This document shows, piece by piece, positions 1 to 10,451 of a stretch of DNA of 64,000 bases (positions within the stretch are counted from its first letter, which is position 1; the number at the start of each line of letters is the position of its first letter). The notes beneath the pieces were generated by a model. That model had not been told where the DNA came from. It did no database searches and was given only the letters and a program-made list of their open reading frames with translations. This DNA comes from Codonopsis lanceolata. Taxonomy: Eukaryota > Streptophyta > Magnoliopsida > Asterales > Campanulaceae. Location of the stretch: the NCBI GenBank assembly GCA_013146195.2, contig CM028382.1, positions 53,412,430 through 53,476,429 on the forward strand. Direction: 5' to 3'. Both the position numbers and the translations under genes were made by a program.

Positions 1-785
1 CTCGGTTGGAAATAGCACCACTTGGAGAAAAACGTCCACCAAACCGGCGTGCTTTTTAATTTGTTGTTTTCAACTTTGAGATATATTACACATCGTTGTA
101 AGTCCAATATACCCAATTGGACAACATTTCCAATTCGAATATATTCTCTCCTCAAGAAACGAGCAATAGTTTGCTCTTTCGGCTCCACAATATCACATCT
201 CATCATGAGATTCTCAAACTCTGAAATATAATCTTCCACGCAGGTATCTTTTGCTTAAAATTGTGGTATTTGAGAAAAGCTTCATGGCGTTAATTGTTTG
301 GTAAAAAATTTCATGCAGTTCCTTCTTCATCTTGTCCCACGTTTGATCCCTTGCTTGCCAACACGTTGTTTCTTCAAATGCTCCCACCACATTGATGCAT
401 ATTTCTTCAACTTAATAGCAACCGAACTTGACCTTACTATCTTCTAGAATCTCCCTGAATTCAAAAGACTTTCAACAAAGTTGAGCCAATCAATGAACTC
501 ATTGGGATCATTTACGCCATCAAATTTTGGAATATCAACTTTAAATTCGAAAATTGTAACGTTGTTCCTTCGAAATCCTTGACCATGAGAGATCGATGTT
601 CTCACTTGAAGCTTCACCATGAAACAGATTGAATTCCATTTTATTATTGGTAGGCCTCCGAAACATGACTCCTCACATCATGTTCCATAGGTTCGCAACG
701 CGTGTAAGACGTTGATCGAGCTATTGCACTTGTTCTAATTTTTCCAACTCGATATCATGAAGGTCCCTTTGACGAAGCAGGTTGA
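1..785 (-). pseudogene. Ty3/gypsy gag fragment, degenerate
   Basis: On the minus strand the sequence reads as the N-terminal and central part of a plant Ty3/gypsy Gag. A segment near 690-770 gives QRDLHDIELEKLEQVQ followed by LDQRLTRVANLWNMM. A retrotrans_gag-like block near 485-535 gives KFDGVNDPNEFIDWLNF, and a region near 360-415 gives a KYASMWWEHLKK-like motif. In-frame stops and frame changes interrupt it, so it is not translatable. In the living element Gag packages the RNA in cytoplasmic particles. The window edge cuts the downstream part. The family assignment rests on recognisable Gag motifs only; the clade is not resolved. Confidence 0.7.
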
Positions 786-789
786 CGAT

Positions 790-925
790 GCCGGAGAGGC
801 ATGATCGCAAAGGAAGAAACAGATTTGAAAAGCTTAAAATATCTATTCATGCTCAGTTTTGTTCATTACAAAATAACCCTTTTATAGGCAAACTTGGAAC
901 AACCTCCAAGATAAGACCATGAACA
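790..925 (-). repeat. gypsy LTR promoter fragment, inverted copy at 1128-1260
   Basis: This block contains, on the minus strand, a TATA-like CCTATAAAAGGG followed by GTTATTTTGTAATGAAC, directly upstream of the gag remnant. It therefore looks like the promoter/R part of the 5' LTR. Nearly the same sequence occurs on the plus strand at 1128-1260, so two LTR fragments stand head to head about 200 bp apart. Confidence 0.6.
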
Positions 926-1127
926 AAAATGCTTGAGGCACTCAAAAAGCTCATTTTTTAGCCTGGAACAACCGCAACTCTTCAAATGACACGTAAAAGT
1001 TGCGCATTGTTGTTAAGTTCGTGAATAATACCGTAAATTTGAAGAGTACCTCCAACTTTGTATTACATGATTCTCTCATTCTCGACACTTAGAAAATAAA
1101 CAAATTTCACCCTTAGTATTTTTTTCA

Positions 1128-1260
1128 TTGACTTATCTTTGAGGGTTGTTCCAAGTTTACCTATAAAAGGGTTATTTTGTAATGAACAAAACATAAATTA
1201 TGAATAGATATTTTGTGAGCTTTTCGCCTGTTAAAAAGATCTGCTTTCTTATATCTTACT
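1128..1260 (+). repeat. gypsy LTR promoter fragment, plus orientation
   Basis: Inverted partner of 790-925, sharing the TATA-like CTATAAAAGGG and the following GTTATTTTGTAATGAACAAA. The two form arms of a foldback about 90 bp long. No coding sequence follows on this side; GC-rich repeat begins at about 1345. Confidence 0.6.
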
Positions 1261-1344
1261 CTAAACTCTTTGGTGGACTCCTAGAGTGGTGAGTGTTGAG
1301 TGTGCCTTGTATTTCTCCTCTTTCATACTTTCCGGCAAAGGTCG

Positions 1345-1665
1345 GGTTATAAATGCCAAAATGGGTTGGGCCCGTTGGGTTGCTCGCCCGCCACCTAAAA
1401 AGAAAGGGTTGGGTTGGTATTTAGCCCACCACTTTTTGGGTCCCGCTCGCCAAATGATCAAGTTGAAGGGTCATTGACTCACCTAAAGGTGTCAAAGGCT
1501 TGGGCCCGTTGGCTAGCCCGCCCCGCCACCTAAAAAGTGGTGGTGGGTTGGTTGGTATTTCTCGAGCCCGCCATGTTTTTGGGCTAGCCCTGGTCCCGCC
1601 AAATGGTGGGTTGGTGGGTTTGAGGGTTATTGCCTGCCAAACCATTTTGACAGACTCTAGTGTCG
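1345..1665. mobile_element. GC-rich hAT-like non-autonomous repeat, two tandem parts
   Basis: Two adjacent related units (about 1345-1490 and 1491-1665) are rich in GGGCCCGTTGG, CTAGCCCGCC and CCCGCCAAA. They are bounded by the motifs TGCCAAAATGGG and AAGGTGTCAAAG on the left sides and CCATTTTGACAG on the right. These edges resemble a widespread plant hAT-type MITE family (TGTCAAAA...TTTTGACA). The short ORFs in this stretch follow the repeat and are not genes. 1666-1842 shows nothing recognisable. Confidence 0.45.
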
Positions 1666-2475
1666 CTACCAATTTGACATTAAGGTGCACATGAGATTTC
1701 AACGATAGACATTTTGGTCATTTTCCTAACAACGCTCGCTTTTATATTACCCAAAGAGAAACTTATTTTTCTTCTTCTCCAATAACTCTTTCTCTAGCTT
1801 AAAACACATCACCACACAACTTTGAAACTATTAAAAATACTTTATAATATTTATGACACTTTTTTCTAATCATTATTGTTTGGCATGATAAATTTATGTG
1901 TATTGTCCTTAACAAAAGGCACAAATTCATCAAATGATACTTCATTTTTTCATCTTCTTGACATTATGACACATTTTTAAACTTATTTATCTTATTTTAT
2001 TCATGGGTAATAACTAAACATGCTACAAATTTGCTTAATATCTCGATACTAACCGACAATTCTATTACTATAGATATAATTTTTCATATAAATCTTATAA
2101 TGTCTTTCCCGAACATATTTAAGAAAGTAAAACCATATTATTTTTTAGTTTCGAATAAGTTTTTTGTCTCAACCGAGTAAGGGTATTTTTGTCATTTCAA
2201 GAAATATTGGGCGACATTTGTAAGAATCAGTAGGTGGGGAAATTGAAAAAAATCAAAATACAAGACGAAATGAATTGAATTAAATAATGTAGGACCTAAC
2301 TTTAAAATAGGTACAAGTTAAGGGATCAAACTATTATTTAATTATTCATTGAATTAATTAGTCTATAACAAATTTACTCTTTTGACCTTAATTAATGGTG
2401 AGTGATTTATTAAGTTAAAGGGTACATTTGTCCATACATTAAGTTGTAAGAGACAACCTACACTTTTATAAGTAG

Positions 2476-2541
2476 TTAGATTAGATTAGATTAGATTAGA
2501 TTAGATTAGATTAGATTAGATTAGATTAGATTAGATTAGAT
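2476..2541. repeat. (TTAGA)n pentanucleotide array
   Basis: About 13 head-to-tail copies of TTAGA (TCTAA on the minus strand) lie exactly at the putative Helitron 5' edge. A second array of about 7 copies lies at the matching edge of the next unit (3498-3534). Confidence 0.9.
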
Positions 2542-3447
2542 TACTATTGATACAATTTTTCATATAAATCTTATAATGTCTTTCCCGAACATATTTAAGA
2601 AAGTAAAACCATATTATTTTTTTTAGTTTCGAATAAAGTTTTAGTTTCTCAACCGAAAAGGGTATTTTTTGTCTTCGAGAAAATATTAGGCGACATTTCA
2701 ATTTATTATTTAATTATTCACGAAATTAATTTGCTTATGATAAATTTACTATTTTGGCCTTAATTCATGGCAAGTGATTTATAATATTTATGACACTTTT
2801 TTCTAATCATTATTCTTTGGCATGATAAAATTATGTGTATTGTCCTTAAGAAAAAGGCAAAATTCATCAAATGATACTTCATTTTTTCATCGTCTTGACA
2901 TTATGACACATTTTTTTAAAACTTATTTATCTTATTTTATTAATGGGTAATAACTAAACATGCTACCAATTTGTTTAAAATCTCGATACTAACCGACAAT
3001 TCTATTACTACGGATATAATTTTTTATATAAATCTTATAATGTGTCTTTTCGAACATATTTAAGAAAAGTAAAACCATATTATTTTTTTAGTTTTGAATA
3101 AGGTTTTAGTATCTCAAGCAGTAAGGGATATATTTACAATAGATTTTTCAAGAAATATTGGACGACATTTGTAAAAAGATCACAGTAGGTGGGGAGTAAT
3201 TGAAAAAAAAAATCAAAATACAAAGGCACGAAATGAATTGAATTAAATAATGTAGGACCTAACTTTAAAATAGGTACAAGTTAAGGGATTAAACTATTAT
3301 TTAATTATTTATTGAATTAATTAGTCTATAACAAATTTACTCTTTTGACTTTAATTAATGGTGAGTGATTTATTAAGTTAAAGGGTACATTTGTCCATAC
3401 ATTAAGTTGTAAGAGACAACCTACACTTTTATAAGTATATAAAATAT

Positions 3448-3448
<1 letters not shown>

Positions 3449-3496
<48 letters not shown>

Positions 3497-3534
3497 GTTA
3501 GATTAGATTAGATTAGATTAGATTAGATTAGATT
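3449..3534. repeat. (AT)n followed by (TTAGA)n
   Basis: An AT dinucleotide run (about 3449-3492) is followed by about seven TTAGA units (3498-3534), directly against the start of the duplicated formin block. Confidence 0.9.
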
Positions 3535-3580
3535 ATATAAATATGTTTTTTTTTTCACACCAGCGATGATATTCAAACAG

Positions 3581-5519
3581 TATCCGTAACTAGCAGGAGG
3601 ACTCGAGCTTCAGGGTCTTCAGTTCCCCCAAAGAAAGCTTCATTGCCTTTTAACCGGATCAAAATTTTTCTACCAGGTCGAGGGGGCTTATGGGCTGATT
3701 CTCAGATACAAGAAAATGAGTCCAGGTACGAGGGTTTAGAAGCTTTAAATTGTGCAAAGCAACATCATGAATCTTTCAGTTGTCATTTCTTATGTTATGT
3801 ATCTAGGTTTGTCTAGTAATATATTGTCCGAGAGTTGGTAGATTTCTGGTTGACCACAATGGGCGACATGACGATTATTGATACTAATAAGTTGAGCAAA
3901 GGCTTATTGTCCTTATCCATGATTTGTCGTCCTTTATAGCTTTTCCATTTCTGATAGTGATGCAATTGGGCGCAGGGCTAGTGCTTCTGAAGTTGATATA
4001 GAAGAGCTTATATACATTAAAACTCACTTCTCAACTGCATCCACTTCAGATGGCCCAGGCAAGGGAGGACGTCGAAGCGGTTCAAAAGGAAATAAATTAA
4101 AGAAAGTTCGGTTGGTAAATGAATTATTGTCTTACTTTCATTTCTCTATTGTTTAATTTCCTCATCTTTGTGCGTCTTCTGCTACAACTTGTTACAAGAC
4201 TTTTTGAGTTCTAGAATTCATGATATTTTAGAGACAGAAGTTTTCATCTGTTCAGCTTAATTTCCCTTTGTGAGATATGTGTCGTGAGTATTTCGTAAGT
4301 AGATGAGTTTCTTGTTCCAGTGGGGGTTACCTTCTTGTTGTCTTTGCGTTAATCTGCAGGTTGATTCGAAAAGAGCAATTTTTTGTGAAAACACGCTTGC
4401 AAGAATAAACATTCCTGTGGCAAATATTAGTGTAAGTGCATGCTTCTCTGAATCAGCTTTTGAAATGAATATAACTGCGGTCAACATGTTGTCTCTTATG
4501 CATTTGTTTCCTCATATGTGAAATAAATGATGTAGATTATTAACTATTGTTGAGCTTGATATACATTGTTGGGCCCCTATATAACTAATTAAGCTTTTAG
4601 ATGTGTTGGTAACTTAACAAACATTGAGTGTGGAATTTTCCAACATCGTAATTCTCTAAATTATGCAATGATTGGACCTGAAGAAAGATCATGCTTTTAG
4701 GCCATTTTATTGCTGGTTAAGAGATTTGGATACGCCATTATTGGTACCAGAGCAATTCACAGTCGAACTGCTGATGTGTAAACAATAACATCCCATACCA
4801 TTTTAAGGCAATTTTATTGCTATTAGCCTATTGCGCTATTTGAAGCTGCCAAAGATGTCTGCAAATTCAGTCAGTCCGCTACTATGACCATAAGATCTTT
4901 AGGCTGTTAGTTCTGGTCGTCAGAATGCTGCGCCTTCTGAGGCCACAGGAGACGCCCTTAATTAATGCAGATCTGAGTGCTGATCTCAACCCTCCCTTGC
5001 TTATTTTCTTCTTACGATGGCTTTCATTTAGGAGAGCAAGAAACTAGAGTTTAATCTGTTCGGGAATTTTTTCTCATTATTCCCATTGAGTTGCAGACAT
5101 TCCTTCCAAAATTTTAGAAAGATAGCAAGGTGAATAATACAATATGCTTATAATTCATGGCCTCTAATTGTTTATGTTTTGATAAGGGATTGGACATCCC
5201 TTTTTGGTTAGTATATTGCCAATGCAAGCAAATAGGCTTAGGGTATATTTTGCAAAACCTTCATAAGTACTCTCTCCGGCTGAAAATAATTGAGGATGCA
5301 AATTTTTGGTTTTTTTTCTCCTTTTGTTTCCTTTTCATTTAAGTCCTCATTACTTCATAGAATTGTCTTAATTAACATGGAAGTACTATTCCAATACTCA
5401 AAGCCATGCTACATTTACAGAGTGTCGTTTTCTCTTGGGATGCTTCTGCTTTGAGAATTGATCAAGTTGAGAATCTTATACGAGTTTGCCCTACAAAAGA
5501 GGAACAAGAGTTGCTAAAG
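3581..5519 (+). pseudogene. Formin FH2 exons, duplicate fragment
   Basis: Four exons with GT-AG borders encode the first part of an FH2 domain: 3581-3725 (contains PPKKASLPFNRIK and SLWADSQIQENES), 3976-4114 (SEVDIEELI and SDGPGKGGRR), 4360-4431 (VDSKRAIFCENTLARINIP) and 5421-5519 (IDQVENLIRVCPTKEEQELL). FH2 domains nucleate and cap actin filaments in the cytoplasm. The exons match those at 24515-26457 nearly base for base. No upstream FH1 or PTEN/C2 exons and no downstream FH2 exons are attached here: the block runs into Copia sequence and stops. It is an orphaned gene fragment, not a gene. Confidence 0.85.
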
Positions 5520-5522
5520 GTA

Positions 5523-5563
<41 letters not shown>

Positions 5564-5642
5564 CTTGTCTGTGCCTGTGTCTCTCCCTTTACTTCTTTAT
5601 ATGATTATATATGTGATGAAAGTAGTCCAAATTCATTTCAGA

Positions 5643-6018
5643 TGATAATAAATACAGCCTAAGTAAAGACAGGGGAATAAGAAAAAACAGGTGCATGCAA
5701 AGTTGTGGAGAATCCCACTATCTTGGTTCTCTTGTTATTTTTCCAAGAGTAACCAAAGATAAAAGATTTACCTTGAGTTACTAGAGTAACCAAAGAGAAA
5801 AGATTTACCTTGAGTTACAAAGTTGTGGAAAATCCCACTACATTGCCTTGAGTTAGATAAAAGATTTACCTAATTAATCTGTTTTACAGTGGCATAATTA
5901 CAGTAATTGACCAGCCTATCTAGGAGAATATAGATACAAACAATAATTATGTTACAGATTCAGAGAAAAAATAGGACATTATGTTTACAAGGTTGGACTA
6001 TTCAAAAATGGTTTATCA
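5643..6018 (-). repeat. C3 Copia 3' LTR, copy 1
   Basis: Duplicate of the LTR at 26587-26929, related to the 5' LTR at 44641-44959. It ends GGTTTATCA next to a C-rich run (6019-6029), which on the minus strand is the polypurine tract. This copy has an extra tandem repeat of about 35 bp near 5774-5815 (AGTAACCAAAGA...TTTACCTTGAGTTAC) that the other copy lacks. Confidence 0.75.
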
Positions 6019-7775
6019 CCCCCCCCCCACATGCAAGTCAAGTGGACCAACTTGGAGCTGCAGTGTGGTCTAACAGAGGACGAGTGAGACCTTGGTGAAT
6101 ACATCCGCGAGCTGATCAGTTGTATGAACGTAGACAACGCGAACCACACTGTTGTAGTTCACAAACAAAGTGAAGGTCTATTTCAACATGACGAGTGCGG
6201 GAGTGGAAAACGGAGTTCCTTGGCATATGGATGGTGGAAATGTTGGCACACTAGAGAACTAGATGAGCCATACAGATACCCAACTCGCGATAAAGAAAGG
6301 AAAACCATTTTAATTAAACCGTGGTGTCATGAGAGCTTGATATTCAGCTTCACTGCCTCAGCGAGTCACGGTTGTTTACTTCTTTGCTGTCTAAGCAACA
6401 AGGTTCGGGTTAACAAAGATGCACGCACCTGTGGTAGAGTGGCGTGTGTCAAGATCCCCTGCCAATCGGCATCGCATAATGCCCGAATTGTACTGTCCAA
6501 AAAATCCCAAAACTAAAGTGGAAGTGAAATAGTGGCTTTAACATAGCGAAGTATGCGTTTGACACCTTGGAAGTGTCCTGTCCATGGAGCATGCATATGT
6601 TAGCACACTTGGTTGATACAAATGAGAGGTCGGTACAAGTTAGGGTAACGTATTAATTGGAGGCCCCCAGTATACTATGATACAGCTTATCATAATGGTG
6701 TCACTACTAGCTGCAGAGAGATGAGATCCGGGCAAGAAGGGAGCGGAGGCCGGTATACTATGTACTGTCCATTTGAAACTTATGAAGGAGATCAGGGGCA
6801 TAATGCGCTTGACTAAGTGGGAGAGTTGTCACAGAACGAGTCACCTCTATCCCAAGGAAGAAGCCAAGTGGACCAAGCTTCCAACTATCAAAAGTAGCAC
6901 AGATGCGATCAATGACTTGTGCGAGTTCGGTAGATAGGCACCGGTTACGATGATATCAACAACGCAAACGAGGATGGCAATGATGGTGGATCAAGGTTGA
7001 GGAGAAAGTCATGAAGTCATTGGAACCACGCACAGGGCGATTGTTTGAGGCCGTAAATCGCTCGGTGCGAACAACACACATGAATAGGGAAATGAGGGTC
7101 AACAAACCCTTGGGGGTTGTGACATGTACACTTCCTCATCAAGAACGCCATTCAGGAAGGCATTCCGAACAACAAGCTGTTGGATGTCCTCATGTCCCAT
7201 GAGCGCAAGTGACGATAAAAAGGATGGTCTGAATGGTTGGTGGCTTAGTGACGGTCTGAATGTTGCATCGTAGTCGACTACTTCTTGCCGGGTATACCCT
7301 TGAGCAATAAGACAAGCCTTATGCCTTTCAACCGAACAATCAGCAAACGTTTTGACTTTAAACACCCATTTGCTACCCACCACGTTCATATTCGTGGTCC
7401 GAGGAACTAAACACCATGTTGAATTTTTATGACGTGCGTTTGATTCTTCAGCCATTGCTTGTTGTCAACATGGTAGAAGCGTTGTGTGTTTGAGTTGTGG
7501 TTAGAAGTCCACAAAATTGGATTCCGCAACAACCAAGGCTTCAGGCATTGGGTGATGGTATATCAGCTCATTTATTTTGATGGAGGAGTTTTAGTAAGTG
7601 GAGCTACTAGTGGACTGGCTGCTTGTAGGCTCAGCAAACATTAGAATTGGAATAGGGTGTTTGCCAAAGGTGATCGACTAATAGGGACTACATCTGGTGC
7701 ATGAAGGCAGGGGCCTCAAGCTCAAGAATTCGGATTTATTAGGTCCATATAGAGATAAAGAAGTACTTGGCATGT
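6019..7775 (-). pseudogene. C3 Copia RNase H / reverse transcriptase fragment, copy 1
   Basis: Minus-strand Ty1/copia polymerase remnant. At 7099-7455 it reads SKWVFKVK, then ERHKACLIAQGYTRQE, then HEDIQQLVVRNAFLNGVLDEE, the conserved fingers/palm start of Copia reverse transcriptase. Around 6790-6950 are the C-terminal RT motifs (LGPLGFFLGIEV-like in the other copy), and RNase H lies towards 6020. Several frame breaks make it non-functional. It is the part of C3 that was copied with the formin exons, so the duplication is younger than the C3 insertion. The plus-strand ORF at 6124-6516 is an antisense shadow of RNase H. Confidence 0.8.
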
Positions 7776-8036
7776 TGATGTAGCAAAATCACAGCTTGGG
7801 CCGTCCTTGAGTTGGGTAGGATATCTGAGCTTCAAGATCACCTTCTTTGAGCCTGTTAAGAACACAAGAAAGCCTGAGTGGAAGTGCAAGGCAGGGGCCT
7901 CACGAAACCCCTCCGGCGTGAGAGTAAGTCTCGTGTATAAAAAGAATTTTCTGACTTTTCTGCTTGTCTTGCCGCTGACTTGCTGGAGACATGAGTTTTC
8001 CTTGCTTTTTGGATGAAAGGCCGTCGAATGTAGGTA
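7776..8036 (-). repeat. LTR fragment (family B), minus orientation
   Basis: Starts TGATGTAGCAAAATC. Its first 155 bp are the reverse complement of 16280-16434, sharing TTGAGTTGGGTAGGATATC and CCCCTCCGGCGTGAG. It is inserted immediately after CATGT, where copy 1 of the segmental duplication ends. The partner LTR and internal region are not seen. Confidence 0.6.
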
Positions 8037-8394
8037 ACAACTGGAATTTATATTCCAAGATTTATATAAAGATACTTGAAATTGGCTTTTACAAGATTTA
8101 AAGTTTGCTTTTATAAAAAACTTTAAACAAAATAATTTACAAAAATGTAGTTCTATCAAAAACCCAAAACCAAAATTCACGTTTTAAAAATGCATTGGGT
8201 TTTAAGCACATTGTCCTTTTCCAAAACATTTTTACCTTTATTTAAAGCATAGTTAACCTAGCATTTTTGTCCGTTCCACTCATTTCTGGAAAATAGTCTA
8301 CTAATTTATTTTGTGATATTTCACTTACTTTAAAAATTAGGACATAAAATTGTTATTTTATTAGTCATAGACTACTAAAAGTGTAATTATTTTT
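8037..8394. other. AT-rich stretch, nothing recognised
   Basis: AT-rich DNA with short homopolymers. I see no protein motif, terminal repeat or RNA gene here. Confidence 0.6.
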
Positions 8395-8540
8395 TAAAAA
8401 ATCTATAATACAATAGAGATTAGTCTCGAACGCTCACAATTGACAAAAGCTATTCAGAGGCTGAGATTAAATTATCTTTAAAAATTAAACGGTTGTGATT
8501 CACCCTCACATTCACATGTGTGAGAGTAGTTATCGACTTT
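8395..8540 (-). repeat. Dispersed repeat, inverted partner of 9180-9335
   Basis: The strings AATCTATAATACAATAGAG, ACAATTGACAAAAGCTA and TCACATGTGTGAGAGTAG are the reverse complement, with mismatches, of a block at 9180-9335. The two copies are about 640 bp apart in opposite orientation. Both lie in unannotated AT-rich sequence and look like the same small repeat family. Confidence 0.55.
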
Positions 8541-8649
8541 TAACTCACTATTACTAAGTCACCCCCTATAATTAATATTATGAGTAGTCACCCATTTTTT
8601 CCTAAACAATCACCCTTATAAAATATCACTTTTACATTAATATATAATC

Positions 8650-8760
8650 TCATAATAGAGCTCAGTTGATTGACTGGGGCTATCTGGCGGTGGGGTTTGA
8701 TTCTAACCGCAAGATCAAACGGTCATGAGTCAGTTACATATCATTACAAATAACCCCCCT
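8650..8760 (+). mobile_element. SINE-like tRNA-derived head
   Basis: AGAGCTCAGTTGATTGAC resembles an RNA polymerase III A box, and GGGGTTTGATTC 40 bp downstream resembles a B box (GGTTCGATTC). The spacing fits a tRNA-derived SINE. There is no cloverleaf, so it is not a functional tRNA. The 3' tail and TSD were not found. Confidence 0.4.
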
Positions 8761-8930
8761 CAACTGCGAGTCGAGTTTAAAATCACATTTTTTATTTAGA
8801 CATTATCATTTCAATTGACGAAATCATATATACTGACACCATGCAATAGACACGAGTATGAAGATCTAGTTATATTATAAAACAACTAGATAATCAAGAT
8901 TAAACACATACATAAAATTCTCGAGTGTTA

Positions 8931-8967
8931 CATGGACTGTGATCGGGGGGAGCGAGAAAGAGAGGGT

Positions 8968-9008
<41 letters not shown>

Positions 9009-10204
9009 TGGACACGATTTACTACATATTAAAATGTGAGAAGTACATTTTATTCAATAGCAACTAGATTGTGTGCCCGTAGTATGGGAACAGATTATTG
9101 GAGGCTCGTGTTTAACGTATCCTAAATAAAATCCAAAAAATTATTGAGAAATAAGAGTGGGGGAGTTGGAGAGAGAGAGACGGGTAGTTGCACAACCGCC
9201 TTCGCACATGTGAAGGTAGGTTTTAATCGTGACCGTAAGATTATAGTAAAATAAATAAATCTCAACATTTAGATAGCTTTAGTCAATTGCACATGTGTGA
9301 GTATGATCTCTATTGTATTATAGATTATAATAAAGTTTAATCGATTATTCACCAAATCCAGATAATAAAAAATTGAAAAAATAGTATAGAAAATAGAGAA
9401 AAAAATTGAAGGATTTAACAAAGATCCTTATGTAGTTTCAACAAAGGTGATATCGGAGAGAAGACAGCCTGTAAAAAGTGGTTTGTGATTTCAAGTAAAT
9501 TACGGCACCCGATTTTTACTAAATACATATAGATGATTAAATCTTATGAATCAATAGTCAACCTATTTTGGATTGACAAAATCCGAATCAAGGGCCAATT
9601 CATTTGGTACATATGTTATGTTAGTATGAGGTTTATATCAAGGGCAAATTCATTTGGTACATATGTTAGGGACAAAAACTTGTGTAATACGGTTTTACAT
9701 ATATTTTTTTGTAAGACGAATCTTATTTACCTGACCCGTCGTGTATTGGTGGGTTGAGTTGTGAGAGAGTGAGGTTCCGTCTTACGAATTAAGATTCGTA
9801 AAACGGTCTTATAGGAGACTTTCTCTATATTAAGTTAGTATGAGGATTTTTCAATAAAATGGTTGTAAACTTGCACCTTATTTTAAAACATTTATTTTTC
9901 TAAAATATTCTTACTTTTAATTATTTAAATTTTAGAAGGTTTGATGACTATCATTATTTCATTTTTAAGTCTACCATGAGGAAAAAAAGGAAAAAAAATT
10001 ATCTAAATAATCATCATACTATCCGTAAGTAACCGATTTGATCAACCACATTACAATATTACAAATGTAACGAATGTAATTATAAATTGGGTGCGATGTG
10101 GTCCTTGCTGTCAATGCCCCATCAAATTTTGTAACGAACCTATTGATGTGGATTAACGGAGTGACTGTACGAAGGATATTTTTGTATTTCAATTGCACCC
10201 CTAA
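8931..10204. repeat. Repeat A (direct copy at 16435-17442)
   Basis: Both copies begin CATGGACTGTGATCGGG and contain AGCGAGAAAGAGAGGGTGG, a GA run (8972-9003 here), the motif GGCACCCGATTTTTACT, and the left arm of a foldback MITE. They end at CAATTGCACCCCT. Copy A has an extra block at 9065-9328. Copy A is broken off in the middle of the MITE by a deleted Tat-like element. Confidence 0.85.
9065..9328. mobile_element. Insertion present in repeat A, absent in repeat B
   Basis: Copy B reads straight through CAATAGCAATTATAATAAAG. Copy A has about 264 bp between CAATAGCAA and ATAATAAAG. The inserted block is the family seen inverted at 8395-8540, so it is probably a small mobile element. Its TSD is not resolved. 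Confidence 0.5.
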
Positions 10205-10451
10205 AATTGAGGATCTCAAACCCCAGGTCCTCAATAATGTAATTAACCCTGTACGGTGTGCTTTTAATAATAATCTAATCGTCTTTGCTTATTTCTTAGT
10301 TGCACCTGCATTAAAAGACACATTGAATAATTATAATAATGAGTCATTTAATAGGACCCAAAAGATAAAAAAAAAATATTTGCTTGACCTTGTAAATTTA
10401 GTAAAGCCAGGAACAAAATCATCAACATCAACTGAAGACTGATCCACTATC
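10205..10451. other. Unassigned junction sequence
   Basis: This stretch follows the abrupt end of repeat A and precedes recognisable gypsy RT. No motif was recognised; it may be a degraded internal part of the same gypsy element. Confidence 0.4.

Larger units (their letters stand above)
1843..3535 (-). mobile_element. Helitron-like repeat family, tandemly duplicated
   Basis: A unit of about 940-960 bp is present twice (1843-2475 plus partial 2543-2770, and 2780-3437). The units share TATAATATTTATGACAC at the left and GTAAGAGACAACCTACAC at the right. Read on the minus strand, the right edge becomes TACTTATAAAAGTGTAGG preceded by repeated TCTAA. This resembles plant Helitron 5' ends (TCTA...ACTATTATAAAAG) and matches the 5' end of the element at 30925 in opposite orientation, together with downstream similarity. 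No Rep/helicase coding sequence and no 3' hairpin with CTAG is visible, so it is truncated and non-autonomous. Confidence 0.45.
3531..7775 (+). repeat. Segmental duplication, copy 1
   Basis: This 4.2-kb block is collinear and nearly identical to 24465-29213, with most 60-base lines differing at zero to a few positions. It carries four formin FH2 exons, a (CT)n run at 5524-5558, and the 3' end of Copia element C3. It starts at GATTATATAAATATG, where the other copy continues into the kinase downstream region, and ends at CTTGGCATGT, where an LTR fragment begins. Copy 1 lacks the 520-bp solo LTR found in copy 2 and so preserves the empty site near 6935-6941. Confidence 0.92.

Noticed and set aside
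2476..2541. Possible interstitial telomere repeat
   Set aside because: The unit is TTAGA, not the plant telomere TTTAGGG; it tracks the end of a Helitron-like repeat.
4257..4521. Conserved small ORFs on both strands, identical at 25191-25455
   Set aside because: They overlap a formin exon and its introns in the duplicated block; identity is due to the duplication.
6124..6516. 130-residue plus-strand ORF, conserved at 27039-27425
   Set aside because: It is the antisense of the C3 RNase H region, and conservation is explained by the segmental duplication.
8650..8760. Possible tRNA gene
   Set aside because: A- and B-box-like motifs are present but no cloverleaf or acceptor stem could be formed; a SINE head is more likely.
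10098..10442. 114-residue ORF partly repeated at 17322-17522
   Set aside because: The shared part is the arm of a foldback MITE; there is no protein family similarity.
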